Shown here piece after piece: positions 1 to 7,577 of a stretch of DNA of 22,015 bases. The stretch covers positions 1 to 22,015 of the forward strand of contig CAJQOE010000044.1 of assembly GCA_905479885.1 (NCBI GenBank), in the 5' to 3' direction. The notes under the pieces are model-generated. The model was not told where the DNA came from. It ran no database searches and saw only the letters and a list, made by a program, of their open reading frames with translations. The translations under genes were made by a program, and so were the position numbers. How positions within the stretch are numbered: the stretch's first letter is position 1; the number at the start of each line of letters is the position of its first letter. The stretch comes from an uncultured Rickettsiaceae bacterium. Its GTDB lineage: Bacteria; Pseudomonadota; Alphaproteobacteria; Rickettsiales; Rickettsiaceae.

Positions 1-140
1 ATTTACAAGATGATATAATATTATATTTACAGGATATTAAACAAAATGCATATGATGCGCTGGAAAGAATTGATACTCAAAATAAGTGCAAAGAATATTT
101 AAAAAGTTTAGTAGAATTCGCAATTAGTAGAACGCATTGA
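1..140 (+). CDS. C-terminal end of a probable polyprenyl (farnesyl) diphosphate synthase, cut by window edge
   Basis: An open frame enters from the left edge and ends at TGA 138-140, giving 45 residues that finish KSLVEFAISRTH. Short-chain polyprenyl diphosphate synthases of the IspA type typically end with a helix of the form L..L..F(I/V)..R, preceded by a helix rich in A, L, E and K, and this tail fits that pattern (DALERIDTQNKCKEYLKSL). Enzymes of this family condense isopentenyl diphosphate with allylic diphosphates to make farnesyl diphosphate in the cytoplasm. The stop lies three bases before the ctaA start, so the two are almost certainly co-transcribed. The link makes sense because the farnesyl tail of heme A comes from this product. 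The catalytic DDxxD motifs lie outside the window, so the call rests only on the tail and the context. Confidence 0.5.
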   Translation, partial: LQDDIILYLQDIKQNAYDALERIDTQNKCKEYLKSLVEFAISRTH

Positions 141-143
141 TTT

Positions 144-1184
144 ATGAATCAGCTTTATAATGGACGTAATACCGCAATATCTATCTGGCTAGGTTTGATG
201 TGCTTTGCAGTGATTATCATGATTTTTATAGGTGGCTTAACCCGTCTTACAGAAGCTGGTTTATCAATTACCGAATGGCGCCCTGTATCTGGTATTATAC
301 CACCAACTGATAATTCTAGTTGGAATATTGAGTTTGATAAATACAAGCAATCCCCAGAATATATTAAGCGCAATATAGGGATGGCGCTCGAGGAGTTTAA
401 ATCAATTTATTTACTAGAGTTTACTCATAGAATTGCTGGTAGGGTTATTAGCTTATTATATATTTTACCCCTAATGGTTTTCTTTGTCATGGGATCATTG
501 CGTGGCAGGGATACTGGAATTTATATTGTTGCTCTACTTCTCCTTGCTATGCAGGGCGTTATGGGATGGTATATGGTGAAAAGTGGTTTAGTCTCGAACC
601 CCTATGTTAGCCATTATCGTTTAGCTGCACACTTAATGTTTGCAGTATTTTTGTATATGATAATGTTTTGGCAATTTATGAAATATTCTTTCGATATTAT
701 GTTGGTGCCAACTGAAACAAAATTCTGTCGGGCGTCTTGTTGGTGTATTGTATCTATTATTTTATTGCTGATGCAGATTATGTTTGGAGCTTTCGTAGCT
801 GGTCTTGATGCCGGATTAGTTTATAATAGTTTTCCTTTAATGGGCGAAAACTTTATTCCTTATGAATTAACGGAAACAGGTGTAAGCTTTGCTAGCTGGG
901 GTGAACCTGTTTTTGTACAATTTGTACATCGCATAGCAGCCTATATGTTATTTGTGGTTATATGTATTTTTTGCGTGCAGGCTTTGCGTTTTCATAATAG
1001 GAAATTATCACGGGTTGTTTTGTATGTGTTTTTAGCGTTAGTTTTGCAAATATCTTTAGGAGTTGTAACATTAATCTATAATGTACCTATAGCATTAGCG
1101 TTATTACATCAGTTTGGTGCTATGTTATTATTATCTTGCTTGTTATGGGCGTTTTTCTTAATTAAAAGCTCTAGGGGCAATTAA
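144..1184 (+). CDS. ctaA: heme A synthase (Cox15/CtaA family)
   Basis: This 346-residue integral membrane protein should convert heme O to heme A, the cofactor of aa3-type cytochrome c oxidase, by oxidising the C8 methyl group. About eight hydrophobic segments are visible. The four histidines expected to bind heme are each in a conserved context: H95 in LEFTHRIAGR, H163 in HYRLAAH, H262 in FVHRIAAY and H322 in LLHQFGA. A glutamate (E92) sits three residues before H95, as in the family. The N-terminal motif GGLTRLTEAGLSITEW (residues 30-45) is typical of the alphaproteobacterial/mitochondrial Cox15 branch. The ATG follows the upstream stop by three bases and rluC begins four bases after this stop, so the gene is mid-operon. 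Length is normal and no residue appears to be missing. Confidence 0.95.
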   Translation: MNQLYNGRNTAISIWLGLMCFAVIIMIFIGGLTRLTEAGLSITEWRPVSGIIPPTDNSSWNIEFDKYKQSPEYIKRNIGMALEEFKSIYLLEFTHRIAGRVISLLYILPLMVFFVMGSLRGRDTGIYIVALLLLAMQGVMGWYMVKSGLVSNPYVSHYRLAAHLMFAVFLYMIMFWQFMKYSFDIMLVPTETKFCRASCWCIVSIILLLMQIMFGAFVAGLDAGLVYNSFPLMGENFIPYELTETGVSFASWGEPVFVQFVHRIAAYMLFVVICIFCVQALRFHNRKLSRVVLYVFLALVLQISLGVVTLIYNVPIALALLHQFGAMLLLSCLLWAFFLIKSSRGN

Positions 1185-1188
1185 ATAT

Positions 1189-2082
1189 ATGAATGAAATT
1201 ATTGTACAGTCTAGTGAACCTATCCGTTTAGACAGATATTTACGTCGTTATTACCCGGATGCTACGCAAGGATTAATTGAAAAATCATTACGCTTAGGCA
1301 AAATTAAATTAAACGGTGCCAAGTCCAAAACTAGTGTGCGTGTGGTACAAAATGATGTTATCACTATTTTTCCTGGAGTTTTTGTTGTTAATGAACATAC
1401 AGAGATTCAGGAGTTTCCACAGGATGTTATTGATTTAGCAGATCAATTATTGTCTCAAAATATCTTATTTTCATCTGAAAAATTTATTGCAATAGATAAG
1501 CCAGAAGGCTTAGCTGTACAAGGAGGAAGTAAAATTTCTTTATCAATAGATGAAGTGCTGAAATATATAAATTATACACAAGATACTGAGTATAAATTAG
1601 TACATCGTTTAGACAAAGATACTAGTGGCATCCTGTTAATTGCTAATGGATATGATAATGCTGCTAAACTTAGCAATGCTTTTCGTGACCAGTTGATAAA
1701 AAAAGTATATATAGCAATATTAACTGGCTGCCCAACCTCATTAGAGGGGAATTTAGTACATAAAATTGGTAAAGATAGATCAAGCGTATTTGAAGTCGTA
1801 AAAGAATTAGAAATTGATGGAAAGCTGGCTGAAACTAACTATAAAGTTTTGAAGTCAAACGGCGGTGTTTCGCTTGTGGAATTCAGACCAGTTACCGGCC
1901 GTAATCATCAATTAAGATTCCATAGCCAATTTTTGGGTTGTCCAATAGTTGGAGATAGTAAGTACGGTGGTGATAAACATAAGCGTATGTTATTACATGC
2001 AAAGACTATCACTCTGCCTGCAAGTGTTTTTGGCCGTAAGATCACTATTGATTCAGACTTACCATATGAATTTGAAATTTAA
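1189..2082 (+). CDS. rluC: 23S rRNA pseudouridine synthase, RluC/RluA family
   Basis: The 297-residue product has an N-terminal S4 RNA-binding domain (about residues 10-60, beginning IRLDRYLRRYYPDA) and a pseudouridine synthase domain. The family signature HRLDKDTSG is at residues 139-147, with D142 as the expected catalytic aspartate. A later RuxQIR-like block reads VTGRNHQLRFH. S4-containing members of this size are usually RluC (three uridines in 23S rRNA) or RluD. I favour RluC because of the RLDRYL start and the spacing, but the exact target uridines cannot be read from sequence. The start is four bases after ctaA, with a weak AGGGG about ten bases upstream, so translation may be partly coupled. 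No clear terminator follows, but a strong promoter for the next gene begins about 100 bases downstream. Confidence 0.88.
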   Translation: MNEIIVQSSEPIRLDRYLRRYYPDATQGLIEKSLRLGKIKLNGAKSKTSVRVVQNDVITIFPGVFVVNEHTEIQEFPQDVIDLADQLLSQNILFSSEKFIAIDKPEGLAVQGGSKISLSIDEVLKYINYTQDTEYKLVHRLDKDTSGILLIANGYDNAAKLSNAFRDQLIKKVYIAILTGCPTSLEGNLVHKIGKDRSSVFEVVKELEIDGKLAETNYKVLKSNGGVSLVEFRPVTGRNHQLRFHSQFLGCPIVGDSKYGGDKHKRMLLHAKTITLPASVFGRKITIDSDLPYEFEI

Positions 2083-2184
2083 GTCATAGAATATTGCTAA
2101 AATAGATCATAGCTTCCGCATTACAAACAACAACTATAAGTAATAAACGCTATAATATATTCAATTATTAGTAGCGTATGCTTG

Positions 2185-2213
2185 TTGACATTAAATATAA
2201 TGTCACTTATTCT
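2185..2213 (+). promoter_or_regulatory. sigma-70 promoter of yifB with overlapping palindrome
   Basis: A perfect -35 hexamer TTGACA (2185-2190) and a -10 TATTCT (2208-2213) are separated by 17 bases, predicting transcription from about 2220. The motif TGACATT-N6-AATGTCA (2186-2205) overlaps the -35 and could be an operator. The promoter lies inside the longest possible yifB frame, which argues that translation starts at 2256 and not at 2178. Confidence 0.7.
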
Positions 2214-2255
2214 AAAATTATATTTGTAATTAGCTTATTTCTGGGAAGAATTACT

Positions 2256-3794
2256 ATGGTTACTAAAATTTCTAGCTTAGCGTTTAATGGTATTGATATT
2301 ATTGATGTTGACGTTCAAGTCCAAATAGAGCCTGGCATGCCTAAATTTGTTATTGTTGGTTTAGCAGATAAAACTATTGCTGAATCGAAAGAGCGAGTAC
2401 GAGCAGCATTATCATCTATTGGCTTGAGTTTACCGGTCAAAAAAATATTAATTAACTTAGCGCCAGCAAATTTAATTAAAGAGGGAAGTCACTTCGATTT
2501 AGCTATTAGCGTAGGTATACTTGCTAGTATGGGTGCGTTGCCAGTGGAAGAAATTAGCAATTATTTGATCCTAGGAGAATTGTCGCTAGATGGTGGAATT
2601 TTACCGGTTAGCGGGGTGCTTACGGCAGCAATGGGAGCTACTGCTAGAGGGAAGGGCGTAATTTGTGCAAAGCAAAATGGTTCTGAAGCTGCTTGGTCTG
2701 GTAATGATAATATATTAGCTCCAGGTAATTTGATTGAACTTGTAAATCATTTTAAAGGTACACAAGTACTGACTCAGCCTTCACCCGGTGTTGCTAAAAA
2801 TGAAATTCGATATCCTGATTTAAAAGATATAAAAGGCCAACAAATCGCAAAAAGAGTGTTGGAAATTGCAGCGGCTGGCGGGCATAATTTATTGATGTTT
2901 GGTCCACCAGGTTCTGGTAAGTCTATGCTTGCGCAAAGATTACCTGGAATAATGCCAGAATTATCGCCATCGGAAATATTAGAATGCAGTACGGTAGCTA
3001 GTGTTGCAGGTTGTATAGAGAATGGTTGTTTAACTAGAGAACGCCCATTCAGAGCTCCGCATCATTCTTGTACAGCCGCTGCGATGGTAGGAGGCGGCGC
3101 AGGACGTCGTGTGCGGCCAGGAGAGATTTCTCTGGCACATAATGGTGTGTTATTTTTAGATGAGTTGCCGGAATTCAATTCTGCAGTGATTGAATCATTG
3201 CGTCAACCCATGGAAACCCGAGAAGTAATGATTTCTCGCTCTGGTACACATATAACATATCCTGCAAACTTTCAGCTCATTGCGGCAATGAATCCATGTA
3301 AATGTGGTTATCTGGATGATCCTTTAAAGGCATGTAATAAAGCTCCAATTTGTGCTAGTAGTTATCAATCAAAAATATCTGGGCCTATTCTTGATCGTTT
3401 CGATTTGCATATAGAAGTAGGTAATTCACAAGAACATTACAGTTATGATCAAGTATTAAATGCAACTGAAGAAGAGCCTAGCATTGAAGTGGCAAAAAGG
3501 GTAAAAGCTGCACATGCAATGCAAGCAGAACGTTATGAAGGATATAATATCCGTCTTAATAATAGCTTGGATGGACAGCTTCTCGTTGATTATGCTATTC
3601 CTGTTGACGATGGACGTGAAATGTTAAATGAAGCGGCCAAAAAGTTCCGCCTTTCAATGCGGGCTTATAATAGGGTGTTACGGGTAGCTAGAACGATAGC
3701 AGATTTGGACAAGTCAAAATGGGTGCATAAGATACATGTTGCTGAGGCTTTGAGTTACAGACAAATGGATTTCGCAGTATTGGAAGCTGCATAA
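2256..3794 (+). CDS. comM: YifB/ComM family Mg-chelatase-like AAA+ ATPase
   Basis: The product is a AAA+ ATPase of the YifB/ComM family. In Vibrio and Haemophilus, ComM is a hexameric helicase that promotes branch migration during natural transformation; in many other bacteria its role is unproven. The order is an N-terminal ChlI-like domain (LDVDVQV-type start, EGSHFDLAISVG), Walker A GPPGSGKS (216-223), FRAPHHS (266-272), Walker B VLFLDE (298-303), a Cys pair NPCKCGY (346-352) and a C-terminal Mg-chelatase domain ending with the RAYNRVLRVARTIADL block. The frame is open from an ATG at 2178. I chose the ATG at 2256 (512 residues) because family members begin M-V-x-(K/R)-(I/V) at this point, GGGAAG lies just upstream, and the promoter at 2185-2213 would otherwise be coding. 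The aldolase gene follows after 17 bases. Confidence 0.92.
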   Translation: MVTKISSLAFNGIDIIDVDVQVQIEPGMPKFVIVGLADKTIAESKERVRAALSSIGLSLPVKKILINLAPANLIKEGSHFDLAISVGILASMGALPVEEISNYLILGELSLDGGILPVSGVLTAAMGATARGKGVICAKQNGSEAAWSGNDNILAPGNLIELVNHFKGTQVLTQPSPGVAKNEIRYPDLKDIKGQQIAKRVLEIAAAGGHNLLMFGPPGSGKSMLAQRLPGIMPELSPSEILECSTVASVAGCIENGCLTRERPFRAPHHSCTAAAMVGGGAGRRVRPGEISLAHNGVLFLDELPEFNSAVIESLRQPMETREVMISRSGTHITYPANFQLIAAMNPCKCGYLDDPLKACNKAPICASSYQSKISGPILDRFDLHIEVGNSQEHYSYDQVLNATEEEPSIEVAKRVKAAHAMQAERYEGYNIRLNNSLDGQLLVDYAIPVDDGREMLNEAAKKFRLSMRAYNRVLRVARTIADLDKSKWVHKIHVAEALSYRQMDFAVLEAA

Positions 3795-3811
3795 TAAATG
3801 GAGATTACTTT

Positions 3812-4525
3812 ATGGACAAACAAATAAAACAAGATCTAACTAATGCTTATTTAATACTGTCTAAGCTAGGTCTAGATGATCACACATATACACACTTATC
3901 AGCAAGGCCAGAGGGAGCTGATTTTTATTATATTTTTCCTTTTGGATATAGATTCGGGGAGGTGACTCCAGAATGTTTGCTGAAAGTGAGTCTTGCTGGC
4001 GAGATTATTGAAGGTAAAGAATATCAATATAATCAAACAGGATATGTTATTCATGGCAGTATATATAAAGAACGCCCAGATTTAACATCTGTATTTCATT
4101 TACATACCGTCCCTTCTATCGCGGTTTCTGCAATGCGTGATGGTTTGCTACCAATTAGTCAGTGGGCTTTACATTTTTATGGGCAATTAGCTTATCATGA
4201 ATATAATTCTCTAGCCTTAGAAGAAGGTGAGCATGGTGGAGATTTAGTAAAGGATCTAGGTAAGAAAAATGTTATTTTTTTACGCAATCATGGATTCATT
4301 GCTTGTGGAAAAACTATTCCCGAAGCAATGTTCTATTGTCATCATCTAGAGCAGGCATGCAGAGTGCAAGTAGCTGCTCTTTCTTGTAACCAAGAACTTG
4401 TTATTCCAAGTGATGCTGTATGTAAGAAGGCTAATCATGATTTACTAACATTTGAAAAAGATCTAGGCCAAAGAGATTGGCAAGCCTGGGTTAAATGGAT
4501 TGCAAGTAACAATAATAAAAATTAA
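3812..4525 (+). CDS. class II aldolase/adducin family protein
   Basis: This 237-residue protein is a zinc-type class II aldolase/adducin head domain. The likely metal ligands are H96 and H98 (FHLHT) and H160 (RNHGFIACGKT). H81 in the preceding VIHGSIY is also conserved in the family. It carries the usual THLSARPEG start and an FPFGYRFGEVTP block. Family members include fuculose- and rhamnulose-phosphate aldolases, ribulose-5-phosphate 4-epimerases and decarboxylases, and the substrate cannot be told from sequence. Related genes without sugar operons occur in intracellular alphaproteobacteria. GGAGA lies eight bases upstream of the ATG. The gene is probably co-transcribed with yifB and ends at the terminator at 4573-4615. 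Confidence 0.85.
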   Translation: MDKQIKQDLTNAYLILSKLGLDDHTYTHLSARPEGADFYYIFPFGYRFGEVTPECLLKVSLAGEIIEGKEYQYNQTGYVIHGSIYKERPDLTSVFHLHTVPSIAVSAMRDGLLPISQWALHFYGQLAYHEYNSLALEEGEHGGDLVKDLGKKNVIFLRNHGFIACGKTIPEAMFYCHHLEQACRVQVAALSCNQELVIPSDAVCKKANHDLLTFEKDLGQRDWQAWVKWIASNNNKN

Positions 4526-4572
4526 TTACGATAAGCTTGTGGTATTTTTAGGAAACACGCTTTGTACCAAGC

Positions 4573-4615
4573 AATTAGGGCTATGATTGCAAATAGAAAC
4601 ATAGCCCTAATTTTT
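4573..4615 (+). terminator. rho-independent terminator after the aldolase gene
   Basis: A perfect 13-base stem (4573-4585 AATTAGGGCTATG pairing with 4600-4612) with a 14-base loop is followed by a run of T (4611-4615). It is oriented for the plus strand. The reverse orientation lacks a T run. Confidence 0.88.
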
Positions 4616-4639
4616 ACCTAGTTTTATACCAGCTTAACC

Positions 4640-5065
4640 TTACTGGTTAAAGCTATATTCGTGTGAATAGCCTGATAATTCTTTTTCAGTGGAGTATTCA
4701 GTGGAATCCTGGGGTATAGTATAATCTAGTGGTGAAGCTAGATTGTAATAAATGTTAGCTGGTAATTTGTTTTTGTCGTTATATAATAATTGAGTAAATA
4801 CATTACGAGATTCTGCATCTATTTGATCATAATCATAATCATAATCATCGGTTACGAGTTGTAGAAAATTGTTTTCTACTTCGTTATCATAGCTTTGTAT
4901 AAAATTTTGAATAGCTTTTTGTACCATGATGTATTTTTCTTCTGATCCTCTTTCGTATCCATCTCTCCATGCATTATTAAGATCGATTGCATTTTTTAGT
5001 GTTACAATAGTATAAGATGATGTTGGTGCGATTAAGCTTGCAGTAATTGCTGTTATAATTCTCAT
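4640..5065 (-). CDS. hypothetical small acidic protein with possible export signal
   Basis: I do not recognise this 141-residue product. It starts with one arginine and a hydrophobic stretch (MRIITAITASLIAPTSS) that could be a short signal peptide. The rest is acidic and hydrophilic, with an Asp-Tyr repeat DYDYDYD near residues 73-79 encoded by a hexanucleotide tandem repeat. The tail is rich in S, E and Y and ends YSHEYSFNQ. Many aromatic and acidic residues with few hydrophobic blocks suggest a secreted or surface protein and not a membrane protein. GGAG precedes the ATG, within a leader motif shared with the genes at 5204-5710 and 5819-7003. A hairpin-like AGCTTTAACC/GGTTAAGCT overlaps the stop codon. 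Function unknown; that it is a real gene is likely from its ribosome-binding site and leader. Confidence 0.6.
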   Translation of the reverse strand: MRIITAITASLIAPTSSYTIVTLKNAIDLNNAWRDGYERGSEEKYIMVQKAIQNFIQSYDNEVENNFLQLVTDDYDYDYDQIDAESRNVFTQLLYNDKNKLPANIYYNLASPLDYTIPQDSTEYSTEKELSGYSHEYSFNQ

Positions 5066-5098
5066 ATGAACACTCCATTAATTTAATATTAAAAACAT

Positions 5099-5134
5099 CA
5101 AATGCAGGGTTTTTTTAGGGTAACGTTGCATTTG
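5099..5134. repeat. inverted repeat between two orphan genes
   Basis: CAAATGCA (5099-5106) and TGCATTTG (5127-5134) form perfect 8-base arms around a 20-base centre containing a T7 run. It lies 33 bases upstream of the start codon at 5065 and could be a leader hairpin or operator. It lacks a downstream T run on the minus strand, so a terminator is less likely. Confidence 0.4.
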
Positions 5135-5203
5135 CCTTTAGTTAAGTAGTTTTAGTAAGCAAAATAGAAGAAAATCTAAAATATATTATGTCTTTTTCGG
5201 TTA

Positions 5204-5710
5204 TTAACCATCAATGATATCGTCTAAATTTCCTAATATTGCATTTGCAGGATAAAAAGATTCTTGTGCTGTATACCCATCGTAATAGTTTCTTACCGTT
5301 GGTATAAACTCTTCATCAGATGATGTTAACAAGTATAATATAGTATCAAGTTTTGTTTCCATTGTATTCGAAGTAGTTATCATTTCATTCGATAGCGCGG
5401 TATATAGATTATTAAGATTTTGAGCTGCTATTACTCTCCATTCTTCATCTATGTTTTGCATTTTGTTACTACATTCTGCTCCGACTCTTTGTATGTGGGT
5501 AGTGTATGCATCATACAAATCTTGCAGTTGGTTATCACATTGTGCATACATTATTGCTATTCTATTAGCACATGCTTGTGTAAGATCAGGAATGGCGCCT
5601 GGCAGCGAGTCTTTTTCTGTTGAAGTCTCGTCACTATACGCTGTATTATTATTCGTAAGAGAAGATGTTAGTGTGCTGAATAGCGCAATAGTTCCTATTA
5701 TAACATTCAT
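5204..5710 (-). CDS. hypothetical probably exported protein
   Basis: I do not recognise this 168-residue product. The N-terminus is a hydrophobic stretch (MNVIIGTIALFSTLTSSL) followed by a polar NNNT segment, which resembles an export signal lacking a strong basic start. The middle (about residues 45-120) is predicted to be helical and carries three cysteines in ACANRI, YAQCDN and GAECSN. The C-terminal part is acidic and ends DDIIDG. The upstream gene at 5819 is in the same direction with a gap of 108 bases. The leader TAAATTAATGGAATATTTAT is almost the same as that before the gene at 4640-5065. The two products share size class, N-terminal type and leader but no clear sequence similarity. 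Function unknown. Confidence 0.6.
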   Translation of the reverse strand: MNVIIGTIALFSTLTSSLTNNNTAYSDETSTEKDSLPGAIPDLTQACANRIAIMYAQCDNQLQDLYDAYTTHIQRVGAECSNKMQNIDEEWRVIAAQNLNNLYTALSNEMITTSNTMETKLDTILYLLTSSDEEFIPTVRNYYDGYTAQESFYPANAILGNLDDIIDG

Positions 5711-5818
5711 ATAAATATTCCATTAATTTAGTTGCTAAATTTGATGCTAACAACAAGTAGTTAACAAAACATTAATAACAGAATTTATTTTATGAATACA
5801 AATACGGACCACCCTATA

Positions 5819-7003
5819 TCATCCAACAACGCCACTAAGCAGTATATCAATATCATCTCCTGTTAAAGCAGAAGGAGCACCTGTTAATAGCTCTGAATCG
5901 GATTTAATAGAAGTAATTTGCAAACTCTGTTCCATGATTTCTTTAAGACCTTTTTCTGCTGTTATTATAAATTCATCTGCTTCTTTTATATCTCGTTTTA
6001 TTTCTGCGGTTAAAGTTTTGAGTGATAATGTTATTATAATGTTTAGCAGATCATTTGCAGCATTTTTTGGGTGGTCTAGATTGATACTAGATAATTTAGA
6101 CAGAGAGTTGTTTGAAACTACGTTTGGCAATTCAGGTATATTTGTATCCAATATTTTTTTTTCAAAAGCTTCCGAATTATATTTTTCTTCTGAGCTATGG
6201 TCGCTTTTAGGGGATAGAGAAGTTTTAGTTTGTTGGTAAAAGATATTGGCCAATATATCATTTCCATAGAGGTTGCATATTTTTACTGCTAATGTAAGTG
6301 CTTTTACTTTAGAGTCTGCATCATAAATTCGTGAAGCCATGTCCGAGGCTGCCTCAGCATATTTAAGCGATTCTTCTAATTTGAGTGCGTTTTCCTCATT
6401 GCATGTTGTGTCTAAGTCAAAAGTATATTTCATTTTTGCAGTTGCTAAAAGCAATTTGAGTATTGAGGGATGGTCTTTAGGTAAATGAGTTTGCTGATAT
6501 TTTAGAGAATCTTCTGCGAAAGTAAAAGCTTGTTGTTTTGAATATTCAATACTAGATGTTCCATAAGTTTCTATTAGCTCATGTATAACTATATCTGGAG
6601 TTATTTCAAGTTTTAAAGAGTTGTTTTGTATTATAATGTGGGTTTCGTTTAAAAGCGTAAGGGCTTTGCTTAATGATTCTTTTTCTATATCTGGTTGTCT
6701 TTCAATAATTGATAGTGCATGATTAAACTTCGTTAACGCATAGAAGTTTAACTTTTGAACTTCTTTTTCCGTAGCATAATTTTTTACGATTTTTGCTGAT
6801 AATTCAGTAAATATTTCTAATTTAGACTGTGGAAACGATTTTGCAATTCTCGTGTGTAAGTCTGTGAAATGACTTAATATATGTATAGATGATTTTGAGA
6901 TAATATTCATCAGATCTTCACAATTATAGGACTGAAAGGCTTTGTTAATTTTTGCTTCGGCTTGATAGAGAATGTTGGATTCTTTTACTGCTAATTTGAA
7001 CAT
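5819..7003 (-). CDS. hypothetical helical-repeat (TPR-like) protein
   Basis: The 394-residue product is highly charged, with no signal peptide or membrane segment. A central segment (LPKDHPSILKLLLATAKMKY, about residues 175-195) resembles tetratricopeptide units of the kinesin-light-chain type, which often read HP..A..L..LA..Y. Further helical units flank it: SLSKALTLLNETHIII before it, LEESLKYAEAASDMASRIYD after it. A serine- and asparagine-rich linker (about residues 265-310) precedes a second helical block and a tail ending DIDILLSGVVG. This composition suits a protein-protein interaction scaffold, and in an intracellular bacterium a secreted effector is conceivable, but no secretion signal can be shown. 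The start ATG follows AATGGAAAAATA, a variant of the leader seen before the next two genes. I do not know the family. Confidence 0.62.
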   Translation of the reverse strand: MFKLAVKESNILYQAEAKINKAFQSYNCEDLMNIISKSSIHILSHFTDLHTRIAKSFPQSKLEIFTELSAKIVKNYATEKEVQKLNFYALTKFNHALSIIERQPDIEKESLSKALTLLNETHIIIQNNSLKLEITPDIVIHELIETYGTSSIEYSKQQAFTFAEDSLKYQQTHLPKDHPSILKLLLATAKMKYTFDLDTTCNEENALKLEESLKYAEAASDMASRIYDADSKVKALTLAVKICNLYGNDILANIFYQQTKTSLSPKSDHSSEEKYNSEAFEKKILDTNIPELPNVVSNNSLSKLSSINLDHPKNAANDLLNIIITLSLKTLTAEIKRDIKEADEFIITAEKGLKEIMEQSLQITSIKSDSELLTGAPSALTGDDIDILLSGVVG

Positions 7004-7087
7004 ATTATTTTTCCATTTAACATTAATTTAATAGAAACTTAATTTTTTAATCATTAGTTAGCTTATTTATAGATTACATAGAGTTTT

Positions 7088-7142
7088 TATTAAAGTAAAT
7101 GAATAAATTAATATATTGTTAGTTTATTCATTTACTTTAATA
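7088..7142. repeat. long perfect inverted repeat (20-base arms)
   Basis: Arms 7088-7107 and 7123-7142 are perfectly complementary over 20 bases around a 15-base centre. With two G-T pairs the stem can extend to 25. It lies 84 bases upstream of the gene at 5819-7003, in a gene-free stretch. It could be a terminator for upstream minus-strand transcription, a processing site or the footprint of a small mobile palindrome. Confidence 0.75.
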
Positions 7143-7526
7143 TAGAAGTATTACTCGGTTGAGATTAGGAATTTAGTTTGAATTTATTTAGGGATAAAGT
7201 TGCTTTACTCAAAAGCTAATAAATTATCGGTAATAATTGGAGTTTTATTTTGGATTCTTTAACTATCTTTAAAGTAACATTGTCCCTTTTTTAAATAATT
7301 CTCAGTATGTTATGCCCTTGTCGCATAAGTCGTTTTTATTGGTTTAAACTTAAGGTTGGCTAATTAAAGGTTTGAGTTTGTCATTATCAGGCTTGGGAAT
7401 CTTCAAATATAATATAATTGTTGAACAATAAGATAGTATTATAAACGCTGGATCATTTCAAATGATTTGATAGAGACGTTAACGGGGGAGGCATGGAAGT
7501 GTAGCACTCAGCATCATGACCAAAAG
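7143..7526. other. gene-free stretch with a candidate structured RNA on the plus strand
   Basis: I find no convincing coding frame here. ATCATTT-C-AAATGAT (7452-7466) is a near-perfect palindrome. From 7490 to 7521 a nested hairpin is visible: GGCATG pairs with CATGACC with a bulge, and AGTG-TAG-CACT lies inside. The 17-base stem immediately after it could end a plus-strand transcript. It does not match the SRP RNA, 6S RNA or tmRNA features I know. A promoter is not clear. Confidence 0.3.
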
Positions 7527-7576
7527 ATATATAGGCCTCTTGAGATTTAATGCTAAAAATCAAGAGGCCTATATAT
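7527..7576. terminator. 17-base perfect hairpin directly after gyrA, possible bidirectional terminator
   Basis: Arms 7527-7543 (ATATATAGGCCTCTTGA) and 7560-7576 are perfectly complementary with a 16-base loop. On the minus strand the stem begins one base after the gyrA stop and is followed by ATCTTTTGG, a weak T run. On the plus strand it is followed by TTTTAATTATTTT. It is most simply the gyrA terminator. Confidence 0.65.
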
Positions 7577-7577
7577 T

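Noticed and set aside
155..373. 72-codon minus-strand frame inside ctaA
   Set aside because: It is antisense to conserved heme A synthase codons with no ribosome-binding site.
2178..2255. Longer N-terminus for YifB starting at 2178
   Set aside because: The extra 26 residues match nothing in the family, lack a ribosome-binding site and overlap a near-consensus promoter.
5420..5714. Plus-strand frames opposite the gene at 5204-5710
   Set aside because: They lack ribosome-binding sites and overlap a minus-strand gene with a good leader; their cysteine- and tyrosine-rich content looks like a shadow frame.
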